A DNA stretch of 64,000 bases from Corallibacter vietnamensis (GTDB taxonomy: Bacteria > Bacteroidota > Bacteroidia > Flavobacteriales > Flavobacteriaceae), in assembly GCF_039537875.1 (NCBI RefSeq), contig NZ_BAABBI010000002.1, positions 1 to 64,000 of the forward strand. The letters run 5' to 3'. Below the pieces are notes generated by a model. The model was not told the origin of the DNA, ran no database searches, and saw nothing but the letters and a program-made list of their open reading frames with translations. Of this stretch, positions 1 to 8,689 are shown in pieces. Every line of letters starts with the position of its first letter. Positions within the stretch are counted from its first letter, which is position 1. A program made the position numbers and the translations under genes.

Positions 1-153
1 TTTTATTCTAATTTAGGTAAACACTTTAGACATATCTTTGACTTTTATAACGCTATTTTAGATTATAATGAAAACTATAGCGTTGACCTTACTATTAAAT
101 CTAGAAATTCTTGCGCTGAAGATGATACTGGTATAATTTATCATAGCAAATAA
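1..153 (+). CDS. C-terminal end of an unidentified protein (5' truncated)
   Basis: Reading frame 1 is open from the first base of the window to a TAA at 151-153 and gives 50 residues ending DDTGIIYHSK. The start lies outside the window. The fragment is rich in aromatic and charged residues and has no motif I recognise. A hairpin terminator follows about 20 bp after the stop, which supports this being the real 3' end of a gene. No function is assigned. Confidence 0.5.
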   Translation, partial: FYSNLGKHFRHIFDFYNAILDYNENYSVDLTIKSRNSCAEDDTGIIYHSK

Positions 154-173
154 GTTATAAACTTTAATAAAAT

Positions 174-206
174 AAAAAAGCCTACCGTAAAAGGCAGGCT
201 TTTTTA
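174..206. terminator. Bidirectional intrinsic terminator
   Basis: The stem GCCTACC (180-186) pairs with GGCAGGC (193-199) with one A-C mismatch. It is flanked by an A-run on the left and a T-run on the right, so it can stop transcription on both strands. It separates the truncated plus-strand gene from the convergent acyl-CoA dehydrogenase gene. Confidence 0.8.
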
Positions 207-222
207 TTTTAAATTATTTGTT

Positions 223-1365
223 TTATGCTTTTAAAACACCTCTTGAAATAACAATTTTTTGAATTTCAGAAGTTCCTTCATAAATTTGAGTAATTTTTGC
301 GTCTCTCATAAGGCGCTCTACATGATATTCTTTAACAAACCCGTTTCCACCGTGTATTTGAACGGCTTCAACACTTTGTTCCATAGCTACCTTGCTGGCA
401 TAAAGTTTTGCCATAGCACTAGACATGTCATAATTATTACCTTGGTCTTTGTCCCAAGCAGCTTTCATTACTAACATACGTGCTGCTTCTACTTCTGTAG
501 CCATATCTGCAAGTTTGAAAGCTATGGCTTGATGGTTTGATATTTCAGTACCAAATGCTTTACGTTCTTTACTATATTTTAATGCTAATTCATAAGCTCC
601 AGATGCAATTCCAAGTGCTTGAGCAGCAATGCCTATACGACCACCAGAAAGTGTTTTCATTGCAAATTTAAAACCAAAACCGTCTTCTCCAATTCTATTT
701 TCTTTAGGAACTTTAACGTCGTTAAATTGAAGTGTATGTGTGTCACTGCCTCTAATTCCTAACTTATCTTCTTTTGGGCCTATATCAAAACCAGGAGTTC
801 CTTTTTCAACAATAAAGGCATTAATGCCTCTATGGCCTTTTTCTCTATCAGTTTGGGCAATTACTAGATATACTTCAGCTCTACCGCCATTTGTAATCCA
901 GTTTTTTGTACCATTAATTACATAATGATCACCCATATCTATAGCTGTTGTTTTTTGAGAAGTGGCATCACTACCTGCTTCAGGTTCACTTAAACAAAAA
1001 GCACCAATGCATTCGCCAGTAGCAAGTTTGGTTAAATATTTTTGTTTTTGTTCTTCAGTTCCATAAGCCTCAAGGCCATAACAAACTAGAGAATTATTCA
1101 CTGAAACCATTACAGAAGCAGATGCATCTATTTTTGAAAGTTCTTCCATAATAAGTACATAAGAGATGGCATCCATACCACTTCCTCCGTGTTTTGGGTC
1201 TACCATGATTCCCATGAAACCAAGTTCTCCCATTTTTCTAACTAATTCGTCTGGGAAAGTTTGTGTATTATCGCGTTCTATAACACCAGGAAGTAATTCG
1301 GTTTGTGCAAAATCTCGTGCGGCATCACGAATCATAAGGTGTTCTTCTGTAAGAGTAAAATCCAT
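223..1365 (-). CDS. Acyl-CoA dehydrogenase, short-chain type
   Basis: FAD-dependent enzyme of 380 residues that introduces the alpha-beta double bond into acyl-CoA in fatty-acid or branched amino-acid oxidation, passing electrons to ETF. It has the full family layout: helical N-domain, FAD/substrate signature CLSEPEAGSDA (about 124-134), and C-terminal signature QIHGGNGF (336-343). YEGTSEIQ (362-369) carries the probable catalytic glutamate at 363, the position used in short- and medium-chain enzymes. The length is normal. It is a single-gene unit with its own promoter (1400-1430), and it ends at a bidirectional terminator. Exact chain-length specificity cannot be read from sequence; butyryl-CoA is the usual guess for this subgroup. 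Confidence 0.93.
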   Translation of the reverse strand: MDFTLTEEHLMIRDAARDFAQTELLPGVIERDNTQTFPDELVRKMGELGFMGIMVDPKHGGSGMDAISYVLIMEELSKIDASASVMVSVNNSLVCYGLEAYGTEEQKQKYLTKLATGECIGAFCLSEPEAGSDATSQKTTAIDMGDHYVINGTKNWITNGGRAEVYLVIAQTDREKGHRGINAFIVEKGTPGFDIGPKEDKLGIRGSDTHTLQFNDVKVPKENRIGEDGFGFKFAMKTLSGGRIGIAAQALGIASGAYELALKYSKERKAFGTEISNHQAIAFKLADMATEVEAARMLVMKAAWDKDQGNNYDMSSAMAKLYASKVAMEQSVEAVQIHGGNGFVKEYHVERLMRDAKITQIYEGTSEIQKIVISRGVLKA

Positions 1366-1399
1366 AAATAATGATTATTGAATTGATAAAAAATGATTA

Positions 1400-1430
1400 C
1401 AAATATAGGTGTTTAATGGTATTTTTTCAA
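1400..1430 (-). promoter_or_regulatory. Promoter of the acyl-CoA dehydrogenase gene
   Basis: On the minus strand, TTG (1430-1428) lies 20 bp from TATATTTG (1407-1400), matching the Bacteroidota housekeeping promoter TTG-N19-TAnnTTTG. The site lies about 35 bp upstream of the ATG at 1365. It also occupies the first codons of the longest anmK frame, which argues for the later anmK start. Confidence 0.7.
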
Positions 1431-1454
1431 TCAACTATTGTTATTTTTACAGAC

Positions 1455-2519
1455 ATGATCAAGAAGCATTATAATGTTATAGGAGTGATGTCTGGTACTT
1501 CATTAGATGGTATTGATTTGGTTTATGTGACTTTTACTTTAAATGATATATGGGAGTTTACAACAGGTTATTCTGAAACCTATGTGTATCCTGATAAATG
1601 GAAGCTACAATTAAGTAATTTGACAGATATGTCAATTAAAGACCTTAAAGTGCTTGATAAAAGTTACACAGTTTTTTTAGCTGATAAAATAAATACTTTT
1701 ATTAGAGATAATAATCTAGTCGATGTTGATTTTATTGCGTCTCATGGTCATACAGCTTTGCATCAACCAGATTTAGGTTTAACTTATCAAATAGGAAATT
1801 TACCTGAAATTTCTAAAATCTTAAATAAAATAGTAGTATGTGATTTTAGAACCCAAGATGTAACGCTAGGAGGTCAAGGAGCACCATTAGTTCCTGTTGG
1901 TGATAAATTACTGTTTTCTAATTATGATTATTGTATAAATTTAGGAGGATTTGCTAATATATCTTCAGAGTTTTCGGGTAATCGTATAGCATATGATATT
2001 TGCCCAGTTAATATAGTTTTAAATTATTACGTAAGTCAATTAGGGGAGCTTTTTGATGATAAAGGAGCTATTGCTAAATCTGGAAATGTACATCAAGAAT
2101 TATTAAGTAAGCTTAATAGTTTAAAGTTTTATGAAAAGAGTCACCCTAAATCGCTAGGTTTAGAATGGGTTAAAGAAAATGTATTTTCACTCATTAATAA
2201 ATACAATATAGATACGAAGGATATTTTAAGAACTTTTATAGAACATATTACTGATCAAATTTCAAAAGAGATAAATAAAACAAAAAAATCCTCTGTTCTA
2301 ATTACAGGAGGAGGTGCTTATAACACATTTTTAATAAGTAAAATAAGAGAGAAAACTAAACACAAAATTAGTATTCCTAATAGCACAATAATTGAATTTA
2401 AGGAAGCCATAATTTTTGGTTTTTTAGGTGTTTTAAAACTTCGTAATGAAGTTAACAGTCTAGCCAGTGTGACTGGAGCTAAATTCAATCATAGTTCAGG
2501 TGTTGTTTATAGGATATAA
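1455..2519 (+). CDS. anmK: Anhydro-N-acetylmuramic acid kinase
   Basis: Cytoplasmic enzyme of peptidoglycan recycling. It hydrolyses the 1,6-anhydro ring of anhMurNAc and phosphorylates it to MurNAc-6-P. The N-terminal phosphate-binding motif GVMSGTSLDGID lies at residues 10-21, with GGQGAPLVP and LGGFANIS further on, all typical of AnmK. The open frame extends to an ATG at 1371. I chose the ATG at 1455 (354 residues) because the family motif normally sits within the first 20 residues and the longer version would run through the divergent promoter. The gene stands alone, divergent from the acyl-CoA dehydrogenase. Confidence 0.92.
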   Translation: MIKKHYNVIGVMSGTSLDGIDLVYVTFTLNDIWEFTTGYSETYVYPDKWKLQLSNLTDMSIKDLKVLDKSYTVFLADKINTFIRDNNLVDVDFIASHGHTALHQPDLGLTYQIGNLPEISKILNKIVVCDFRTQDVTLGGQGAPLVPVGDKLLFSNYDYCINLGGFANISSEFSGNRIAYDICPVNIVLNYYVSQLGELFDDKGAIAKSGNVHQELLSKLNSLKFYEKSHPKSLGLEWVKENVFSLINKYNIDTKDILRTFIEHITDQISKEINKTKKSSVLITGGGAYNTFLISKIREKTKHKISIPNSTIIEFKEAIIFGFLGVLKLRNEVNSLASVTGAKFNHSSGVVYRI

Positions 2520-2558
2520 AATTATTATAAATTTAATATTTAAGGGTGTTTAGTTTTT

Positions 2559-2566
2559 TATATTTG
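2559..2566 (+). promoter_or_regulatory. Probable -7 element before the amino-acid dehydrogenase gene
   Basis: TATATTTG matches the Bacteroidota -7 consensus TAnnTTTG and lies 22 bp before the ATG at 2588. No clear TTG is seen at the -33 position, so the assignment is tentative. Confidence 0.45.
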
Positions 2567-2587
2567 TCAATATAATAACACTAACTA

Positions 2588-3814
2588 ATGAAAGAATTAC
2601 TTCACAAATATGAGGCTAAAGAGCCTGAAATTATATTTAATTGGAAAGATCCTGAAACCGAAGCAGAAGGCTGGACGGTAATAAACTCATTAAGAGGCGG
2701 TGCAGCTGGAGGAGGAACTAGAATGCGAAAAGGTTTAGACATGAACGAGGTTTTATCACTTGCAAAAACAATGGAAGTAAAATTTACCGTATCAGGACCA
2801 GCCATAGGAGGTGCTAAATCAGGAATTAATTTTGACCCTAAAGACCCAAGAAAAAAAGGTGTTTTAGAACGTTGGTATAAAGCGGTTTCACCTCTGTTAA
2901 AAAGTTATTACGGAACAGGAGGCGATCTAAATGTAGATGAAATACATGAGGTTATTCCTATTACAGAAGAAAGTGGTGTTTGGCACCCACAAGAAGGTGT
3001 TTTTGAAGGACATTTTAAACCTACACAAGCTGATAAAATAAACCGAATAGGCCAATTGCGTCAAGGTGTTATCAAGGTAATTGAAAACCCAAACTTCTCA
3101 CCAGATGTAAAAAAGAAATATACCATAGCAGATATGATTACTGGTTTTGGAGTTGCTGAAGCCGTAAAGCAGTATTATACCATATATGGAGGCTCTGTAA
3201 AAGGGAAAACAGCCATAGTTCAAGGGTTTGGTAATGTTGGTGCTGCAGCAGCTTTTTATTTGTCTCAAATGGGGGCGAAAATTGTAGGTATTATTGATAT
3301 AGCTGGAGGATTGATTAAAGAAGAAGGGTTTACTTTTGATGAAATTACAGAGCTGTTTTTAGCCAAAACAGGAAACACGTTAGTTCATGATAATCTCATT
3401 CCTTTTGAAGAAATGAATAAAAAAATATGGAGCTTACAAACTGAAATTTTTATGCCGTGTGCAGCCTCAAGATTAATAACAAGAGGTCAAATAGATCAAA
3501 TGATTGATAGTGGTTTAGAAGTTATATCTTGTGGAGCAAATGTTCCTTTTGCAGACAAAGAAATATTTTTTGGGCCAATAATGGAACATACAGATAAACG
3601 CGTAAGTTTAATTCCAGATTTTATTTCAAATTGTGGTATGGCTCGCGTATTTGCTTATTTTATGGAAGGTCGTGTACAAATGACAGACGAAGCTATATTT
3701 AATGATACTTCAAATATTATAAAGCAAGCCATACAAAACGTATATAATCAAAATAATTCACAAACAGGTATTAGTGAGACAGCATTTGAAATCGCATTAA
3801 GCCAACTTATATAG
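2588..3814 (+). CDS. Glu/Leu/Phe/Val family amino-acid dehydrogenase
   Basis: NAD(P)-dependent oxidative deaminase of 408 residues. The dimerisation/catalytic domain holds GGGTRMRKG (41-49) and the substrate-binding and catalytic lysines within KFTVSGPAIGGAKSGI (K65, K77). A Rossmann domain follows with GFGNVG at 213-218. It resembles the branched-chain (leucine) branch more than classical GdhA, but substrate is not certain. Start: ATG 22 bp after a promoter-like TATATTTG. It is followed after 7 bp by nhaD, so it probably heads an operon that may extend to folC. Confidence 0.85.
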   Translation: MKELLHKYEAKEPEIIFNWKDPETEAEGWTVINSLRGGAAGGGTRMRKGLDMNEVLSLAKTMEVKFTVSGPAIGGAKSGINFDPKDPRKKGVLERWYKAVSPLLKSYYGTGGDLNVDEIHEVIPITEESGVWHPQEGVFEGHFKPTQADKINRIGQLRQGVIKVIENPNFSPDVKKKYTIADMITGFGVAEAVKQYYTIYGGSVKGKTAIVQGFGNVGAAAAFYLSQMGAKIVGIIDIAGGLIKEEGFTFDEITELFLAKTGNTLVHDNLIPFEEMNKKIWSLQTEIFMPCAASRLITRGQIDQMIDSGLEVISCGANVPFADKEIFFGPIMEHTDKRVSLIPDFISNCGMARVFAYFMEGRVQMTDEAIFNDTSNIIKQAIQNVYNQNNSQTGISETAFEIALSQLI

Positions 3815-3821
3815 AGACCTT

Positions 3822-5219
3822 ATGGAAACAGCAATTATTTTAGTATTCGTAATAGGTTATTTAGCCATTACTCTAGAGCATAATTTAAAAATTGATAAAC
3901 TTATACCGGCATTGGTTATGATGGCCATATGTTGGGCGTTAATAGCTTTAGGTCTGGACAGTTTTACACAATGGTTTAATTCAGCTGAACATGCTTTATT
4001 AGACAATTTCGGATTGTTAGGTCATGAAGAGAAGTTACATCTTATGGAGGAAACTTTACTTCATCATTTAGGTAAAACTGCTGAAATTTTAGTGTTTTTA
4101 TTAGGAGCAATGACCATCGTTGAAATCATTGATTATTTTGATGGATTCTCAACTATAAAAAGCTTTGTAAAAACAAAAAGTAAAAAACGTATTCTGTGGA
4201 TATTTGCTTTTCTAGCATTTTTCTTGTCAGCTATAATTGATAACTTAACAGCAACTATAGTCCTTATTTCTATATTACAAAAACTAATCCATGATAAAGA
4301 TGTACGTATTTGGTATGCAGGTCTTATTATCATTGCCGCAAATGCAGGAGGTGCTTGGTCTCCTATCGGAGATGTTACAACAACAATGTTATGGATAGGT
4401 AAAAAAGTAACTACAGGACATCTATTTGTTTACTTATTTATACCGTCATTATTATGTATGCTTGTACCAACATTTATAGCATCATTTTTACCGGCATTCA
4501 AGGGGCAATTAAAAAACAATGAGGAACAAGATGAAAAACCTAAAAGTAGATTTAGTGCAACTATGCTTTATTTAGGATTAGGAGGTATTGTTTCTGTACC
4601 AATATTTAAAACAGTTACTCACTTACCTCCATACGTTGGTATGATGTTGGCATTAGGAGTTGTAGCTGTATTTGCTGAAATTTATAGTAGTTCTAAATTT
4701 ACACTGACTCATGCTGAGCACCAAGGAGGAGATTCTGAAGGACATCATAGTCCGGTACATCATTCACTATCTAAAATAGAAATGCCAAGTATTTTATTCT
4801 TTTTAGGTATATTAATGGCTGTTGCTGCATTAGAGTCATTAGGAATTTTATTTGGTTTTGCTCAATCCTTACAAGATAATATGCCTATGCTAGGTACAGA
4901 GTTACATCATGAAGGTGTTTCTGACGTTGTTGTATTATTATTAGGAGTAGGTTCTGCAGTCATAGATAATGTACCGTTAGTAGCAGCTAGTTTAGGAATG
5001 TTTTCTCAACCAATTGATAATGAGTTATGGCATTTTATAGCATATTCAGCAGGAACAGGTGGAAGTATGTTAATCATTGGTTCTGCTGCAGGAGTGGTAG
5101 CAATGGGAATGGAGAAAATCAACTTTTTCTGGTACCTTAAAAAAATCTCTTGGTTAGCCTTGTTAGGTTTCCTAGTAGGTGCAGCTGCATTTATGGTAAC
5201 AAGAACCTTAATTCCTTAA
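3822..5219 (+). CDS. nhaD: Na+/H+ antiporter, NhaD type
   Basis: Polytopic inner-membrane protein of 465 residues with 10-12 hydrophobic segments. Two pseudo-symmetric half-helix motifs, AIIDNLTATIVL and AVIDNVPLVAA, each carry the D-N pair typical of the NhaD/ion-transporter superfamily and are expected to form the Na+ path. A histidine-rich loop (HAEHQGGDSEGHHSPVHH) occurs around residue 300. It would export Na+ in exchange for protons, which fits a marine habitat. It starts 7 bp after the dehydrogenase gene and is separated by 57 bp from exbB. Confidence 0.9.
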   Translation: METAIILVFVIGYLAITLEHNLKIDKLIPALVMMAICWALIALGLDSFTQWFNSAEHALLDNFGLLGHEEKLHLMEETLLHHLGKTAEILVFLLGAMTIVEIIDYFDGFSTIKSFVKTKSKKRILWIFAFLAFFLSAIIDNLTATIVLISILQKLIHDKDVRIWYAGLIIIAANAGGAWSPIGDVTTTMLWIGKKVTTGHLFVYLFIPSLLCMLVPTFIASFLPAFKGQLKNNEEQDEKPKSRFSATMLYLGLGGIVSVPIFKTVTHLPPYVGMMLALGVVAVFAEIYSSSKFTLTHAEHQGGDSEGHHSPVHHSLSKIEMPSILFFLGILMAVAALESLGILFGFAQSLQDNMPMLGTELHHEGVSDVVVLLLGVGSAVIDNVPLVAASLGMFSQPIDNELWHFIAYSAGTGGSMLIIGSAAGVVAMGMEKINFFWYLKKISWLALLGFLVGAAAFMVTRTLIP

Positions 5220-5276
5220 TAAGGAATGTAATTTGTAGCAAAAAATAACGTTATTCAATAAAATAAAAGATAGTAA

Positions 5277-5969
5277 ATGATAAATACTTTAATACAAGAT
5301 GGCGCAGAATTGCTTAATGAAGAAGAGCCTGTAGAAAAAACCCTATCTATTATAGAATTAATTAGTAGTGGCGGAGTAGCAGGTCAAATCATTATAGGTA
5401 TATTATTTATATTACTAGTTGTAGCTAGTTATATTTATTTTGAAAGACTGTTTGCAATTAAAGCAGCTTCTAAAATAGATGCCAATTTTATGAATCAAAT
5501 AAAAGACCATGTAAGTAATGGAAAAATTGATTCAGCTCAAATGCTATGCGCTCAAGTAAATACGCCTGTATCTAGATTGATAAATAAAGGTATTACTAGA
5601 ATAGGAAAACCATTAGAAGATATAAATACTGCAATAGAAAATGCAGGAAGATTAGAAGTTTATGGTTTAGAAAAAAATGTTAGTGTATTAGCAACAATAT
5701 CAGGAGCAGCTCCTATGATTGGTTTTTTAGGTACAGTTATAGGTATGATTTTATCTATTTTTGAAATTGCAAATTCTGGAGGTCAAATAGATATTAAACT
5801 TCTAGCAGATGGTTTGTATACAGCCATGACAACAACAGTAGCAGGACTTATAGTTGGTATTGTAGGCTATATTGCTTATAATCATCTCGTAGTAAAAACA
5901 GACAAAGTGGTTTATCAAATGGAAGCAAATTCTTTAGAATTTTTAGATCATTTAAACGAGCCTATTTAA
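5277..5969 (+). CDS. exbB: ExbB/TolQ-family proton channel subunit
   Basis: Inner-membrane subunit of the proton-driven motor that energises TonB-dependent outer-membrane transport. It has 230 residues, a first hydrophobic helix at about 38-58, and the conserved MotA/TolQ/ExbB core with APMIGFLGTVIGMI and a final helix TTTVAGLIVGIVGY. Its stop overlaps the exbD start (TAATG at 5967-5971), a sign of translational coupling. ExbB, ExbD and TonB form one cluster here. Confidence 0.93.
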   Translation: MINTLIQDGAELLNEEEPVEKTLSIIELISSGGVAGQIIIGILFILLVVASYIYFERLFAIKAASKIDANFMNQIKDHVSNGKIDSAQMLCAQVNTPVSRLINKGITRIGKPLEDINTAIENAGRLEVYGLEKNVSVLATISGAAPMIGFLGTVIGMILSIFEIANSGGQIDIKLLADGLYTAMTTTVAGLIVGIVGYIAYNHLVVKTDKVVYQMEANSLEFLDHLNEPI

Positions 5970-6361
5970 TGAATATTAGAGGAAGAAATAAAGTAACACC
6001 AGAATTCAATATGTCATCAATGACAGATATTGTTTTTTTGTTATTAATATTTTTTATGCTAGCATCAACCTTGGTAACAACAAGCGCAATAGACATTTTA
6101 TTACCAAAAGCTAGCGGAAAAACCGAAAACAAAAAATCTGTAGCTGTTAGTATAACTAAAGATTTAAGGTATTATATAGATCAAAAACTTGTAGGAGAAA
6201 GTGTTTTAGAAAATGAATTACTTACGGCTTTATCAAGTCAAGATAAACCAACTATAGTTTTAAGAGCAGAAAAATCTGTTCCTGTAGACAATGTGGTAAA
6301 AGTAATGGATATTGCAAATAGAAATAAATTTAAAGTAATTCTTGCTGTAAAACCCCAATAA
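5969..6361 (+). CDS. exbD: ExbD/TolR-family biopolymer transport protein
   Basis: 130-residue single-pass membrane protein. The short cytoplasmic N-terminus is followed by the helix DIVFLLLIFFMLAST (about 20-34), whose leading aspartate is the proton-carrying residue in this family, and then by a periplasmic domain of normal size. It is translationally coupled to exbB and separated by 2 bp from the tonB-like gene. Confidence 0.93.
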   Translation: MNIRGRNKVTPEFNMSSMTDIVFLLLIFFMLASTLVTTSAIDILLPKASGKTENKKSVAVSITKDLRYYIDQKLVGESVLENELLTALSSQDKPTIVLRAEKSVPVDNVVKVMDIANRNKFKVILAVKPQ

Positions 6362-6363
6362 AC

Positions 6364-7254
6364 ATGAGGTATTTAAAGACCAAACACGAACGTAATTCAG
6401 CAAAAATAACAGCACTTTTAGTGTTGATTATTCTACTGTTATTGTTTGTGGTAGGTCCGCCTTATATGGATCCTCCGGAGGAATATGGTGTTGCTGTCAA
6501 CTTTGGAAACTCAAGTGTGGGTTCTGGTAATATACAGCCAACAAAACCTGTAAAATCAGAGCCAAGAGAAATTCCAAAGCCTCCTCAAGAGGCAGTGCCT
6601 CAACCTCAAGAGAGTCAACCAGAAGCTGCTTCAGCAGAAAAAACTAAAGCTGAAGATGTTTTAACTCAAACAAACGAAGAAGCCATTGCCATAAAAAAAC
6701 AAAAAGAAGCTCAAGCAAAAGCAAAGGCCGAAGCAGAAGCAAAAGCTAAAGCAGAGGCAGACGCCAAGGCAAAAGCTGAAGCAGAAAGAATTGCAAAAGA
6801 AAAAGCCGAACAAGAAGCCAAAAAGAAAAAACTGGATGCTTTAATAGGCGGAGTAAGCAAGTCTAATGGTACTGAATCTGGAAGCGAGGGCGATGATAAC
6901 CAAGCAGGAGATAAAGGACAACTTAACGGAGACCCTTATGCTCCTAGCTATTTTGGTGGCCCAGGTAGTGGTAGTGGAGGCGTAGGTTATGGACTTAATG
7001 GCAGAGGAAAAGCTACTTACAATAAGTTGAAACAAGATTGTAATGAGTCTGGATTGGTAATTGTAAAAATTATAGTAAATAGAAACGGTAATGTAATAGA
7101 GGCAATTCCAGGTGTAAAAGGAACAACAAACACAGCACAATGCCTTTTAGAACCAGCAAAAAAAATCGCACTATCTCATAAGTGGAGAGCTGATAGTAAT
7201 GCACCAACAAAACAGGTAGGTTTTGTAAAAGTAAACTTCAATTTAGGGCAGTAG
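6364..7254 (+). CDS. tonB: TonB/TolA-like energy transducer
   Basis: 296 residues. The N-terminal anchor helix (about 16-34) is followed by a proline-rich stretch. Next comes a long lysine/alanine/glutamate helix of repeated AKAEAEAKAKAEAD type (about 118-158), a glycine/serine linker, and a C-terminal TonB-like domain (about 218-296) with VIVKIIVNRNGNVIEA. The A/K/E helix resembles TolA, while position after exbB-exbD and the C-terminal fold suggest TonB. The role is to transmit proton-motive force to outer-membrane receptors. Only 2 bp separate it from folC. Confidence 0.85.
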   Translation: MRYLKTKHERNSAKITALLVLIILLLLFVVGPPYMDPPEEYGVAVNFGNSSVGSGNIQPTKPVKSEPREIPKPPQEAVPQPQESQPEAASAEKTKAEDVLTQTNEEAIAIKKQKEAQAKAKAEAEAKAKAEADAKAKAEAERIAKEKAEQEAKKKKLDALIGGVSKSNGTESGSEGDDNQAGDKGQLNGDPYAPSYFGGPGSGSGGVGYGLNGRGKATYNKLKQDCNESGLVIVKIIVNRNGNVIEAIPGVKGTTNTAQCLLEPAKKIALSHKWRADSNAPTKQVGFVKVNFNLGQ

Positions 7255-7256
7255 TC

Positions 7257-8477
7257 ATGACATATCAAGATACTATTGATTGGATGTTTTCTAGGCTACC
7301 AATGTATCAAAGACAAGGTAAAATAGCTTATAAAGCAGATTTAGAAAACACTATTCGCCTTGCAAAACATTTAAAGAATCCTGAAAAATCTCTACATGCA
7401 ATTCATGTAGCAGGAACTAACGGAAAAGGCTCTACAAGTCATATGTTGGCTTCTGTTTTACAAGAAACAGGCTTCAAAGTAGGATTATTTACATCACCAC
7501 ATTTAAAAGACTTTCGTGAACGTATCAAAGTTAATGGTCGTTTAGTTAGTAAAGCATTTGTTATAGGTTTTATCAAACGAAATAAAACGTTTTTAGAAGC
7601 TAATAAACTATCTTTTTTTGAAATGACTTCTGGGATGGCTTTTGAGTTTTTTAAAAAACAAAACGTTGATATAGCTGTTATAGAAGTTGGTTTAGGTGGC
7701 AGATTGGATTCTACAAACATAATAACACCTAAAGTTTCAGTGATTACTAATATTGGTTTAGATCACACGCTGTTTTTAGGGAACACGTTAAAAGAAATTG
7801 CTAGAGAAAAGGCAGGTATTATAAAACCTCAAGTTCCAGTTGTTATTGGTGAGACACAAGAAGAAACGACTCCTGTTTTTAAAGGTATTGCAAAACAGAA
7901 TGATAGTTCTATTTATTTTGCAGACCAATTAATAAAAAAAACTTATGAAAGCGATTTAAAAGGAAGCTACCAACAGAATAATATTAAAACTGTATTACAA
8001 ACACTAAAAATTCTAAATGGTGTTGAACATTACAGCATTTCAAAATCCTCTATCATAAAAGGACTAAATAATGTAGTAAAAAACACAGGATTGCAAGGAA
8101 GATGGCAAGTTATTCAAAACACTCCAAAAGTAATTTGTGACACAGCTCATAATAAAGAAGGCTTAACGTATGTGTTTTCTCAAATAAAAAAAGAACCTCA
8201 TAAAAGTTTACATATAGTATTTGGCGTAGTAAATGATAAAGATGTCACTTCAATTTTGTCACTTTTTCCAAAAAAAGCGACATATTATTTTTGTAAGCCT
8301 AATGTTCCAAGAGGATTTGATGAAAAAAAATTACAAAGCATATTTTTGTCAGAAGGCTATATAGGAAAAAGCTATAGTAGTGTAAATGAGGCTGTAAAAA
8401 CGGCAAAAGAAACAGCAAATGATGATGACTTAATATTCATTGGAGGCAGTACTTTTGTAGTAGCAGAAATTTTTTGA
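7257..8477 (+). CDS. folC: Folylpolyglutamate synthase / dihydrofolate synthase
   Basis: Mur-ligase-fold ATP-dependent enzyme of 406 residues that adds glutamate to dihydropteroate and to folates. The P-loop AGTNGKGST lies at 52-60, followed by LFTSPHLKDFRERIKVNG, the FolC signature, and EVGLGGRLDSTN. Its length is normal. The gene is at the end of the exbB-exbD-tonB run with a 2-bp gap, and the tRNA-Val promoter starts just beyond its stop. Confidence 0.94.
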   Translation: MTYQDTIDWMFSRLPMYQRQGKIAYKADLENTIRLAKHLKNPEKSLHAIHVAGTNGKGSTSHMLASVLQETGFKVGLFTSPHLKDFRERIKVNGRLVSKAFVIGFIKRNKTFLEANKLSFFEMTSGMAFEFFKKQNVDIAVIEVGLGGRLDSTNIITPKVSVITNIGLDHTLFLGNTLKEIAREKAGIIKPQVPVVIGETQEETTPVFKGIAKQNDSSIYFADQLIKKTYESDLKGSYQQNNIKTVLQTLKILNGVEHYSISKSSIIKGLNNVVKNTGLQGRWQVIQNTPKVICDTAHNKEGLTYVFSQIKKEPHKSLHIVFGVVNDKDVTSILSLFPKKATYYFCKPNVPRGFDEKKLQSIFLSEGYIGKSYSSVNEAVKTAKETANDDDLIFIGGSTFVVAEIF

Positions 8478-8496
8478 ATTTTTTTTCAAAAAAAGT

Positions 8497-8526
8497 TTTG
8501 AGATATCAAAAAGTGCTCTATATTTG
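8497..8526 (+). promoter_or_regulatory. Promoter of tRNA-Val
   Basis: TTTG (8497-8500), an 18-bp spacer and TATATTTG (8519-8526) match the Bacteroidota housekeeping promoter very well. The -7 box ends 15 bp before the first tRNA base. Confidence 0.82.
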
Positions 8527-8541
8527 CAGTCCAAATAACAA

Positions 8542-8616
8542 GGGCGCGTAGCTCAGTTGGTTCAGAGCACTTGGTTTACACCCAAGGGGTCAGGGGTTCG
8601 AATCCCTTCGCGCCCA
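8542..8616 (+). tRNA. tRNA-Val (anticodon TAC)
   Basis: A full cloverleaf can be drawn. The acceptor stem GGGCGCG pairs with CGCGCCC, the anticodon stem CTTGG pairs with CCAAG around the loop TTTACAC, and the T arm AGGGG-TTCGAAT-CCCTT is intact. The discriminator is A. The anticodon TAC reads GUA and other valine codons. CCA is not encoded. Confidence 0.97.
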
Positions 8617-8626
8617 CAGAAATTAA

Positions 8627-8658
8627 AACTCTAAAGATTTTCTTTAGAGTTTTTTTTT
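8627..8658 (+). terminator. Terminator of tRNA-Val
   Basis: A perfect 11-bp stem, AACTCTAAAGA (8627-8637) with TCTTTAGAGTT (8641-8651), closes on a 3-base loop and runs into a T-tract to 8658. It begins 10 bp after the tRNA. Confidence 0.92.
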
Positions 8659-8689
8659 GTGCTAAATTTGTAAGAACTATCTTTAGTTT

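Noticed and set aside
6718..6840. Tandem DNA repeat in the tonB-like gene
   Set aside because: The repetition reflects the A/K/E-rich helix; the nucleotide units are irregular and typical of TolA/TonB linkers.
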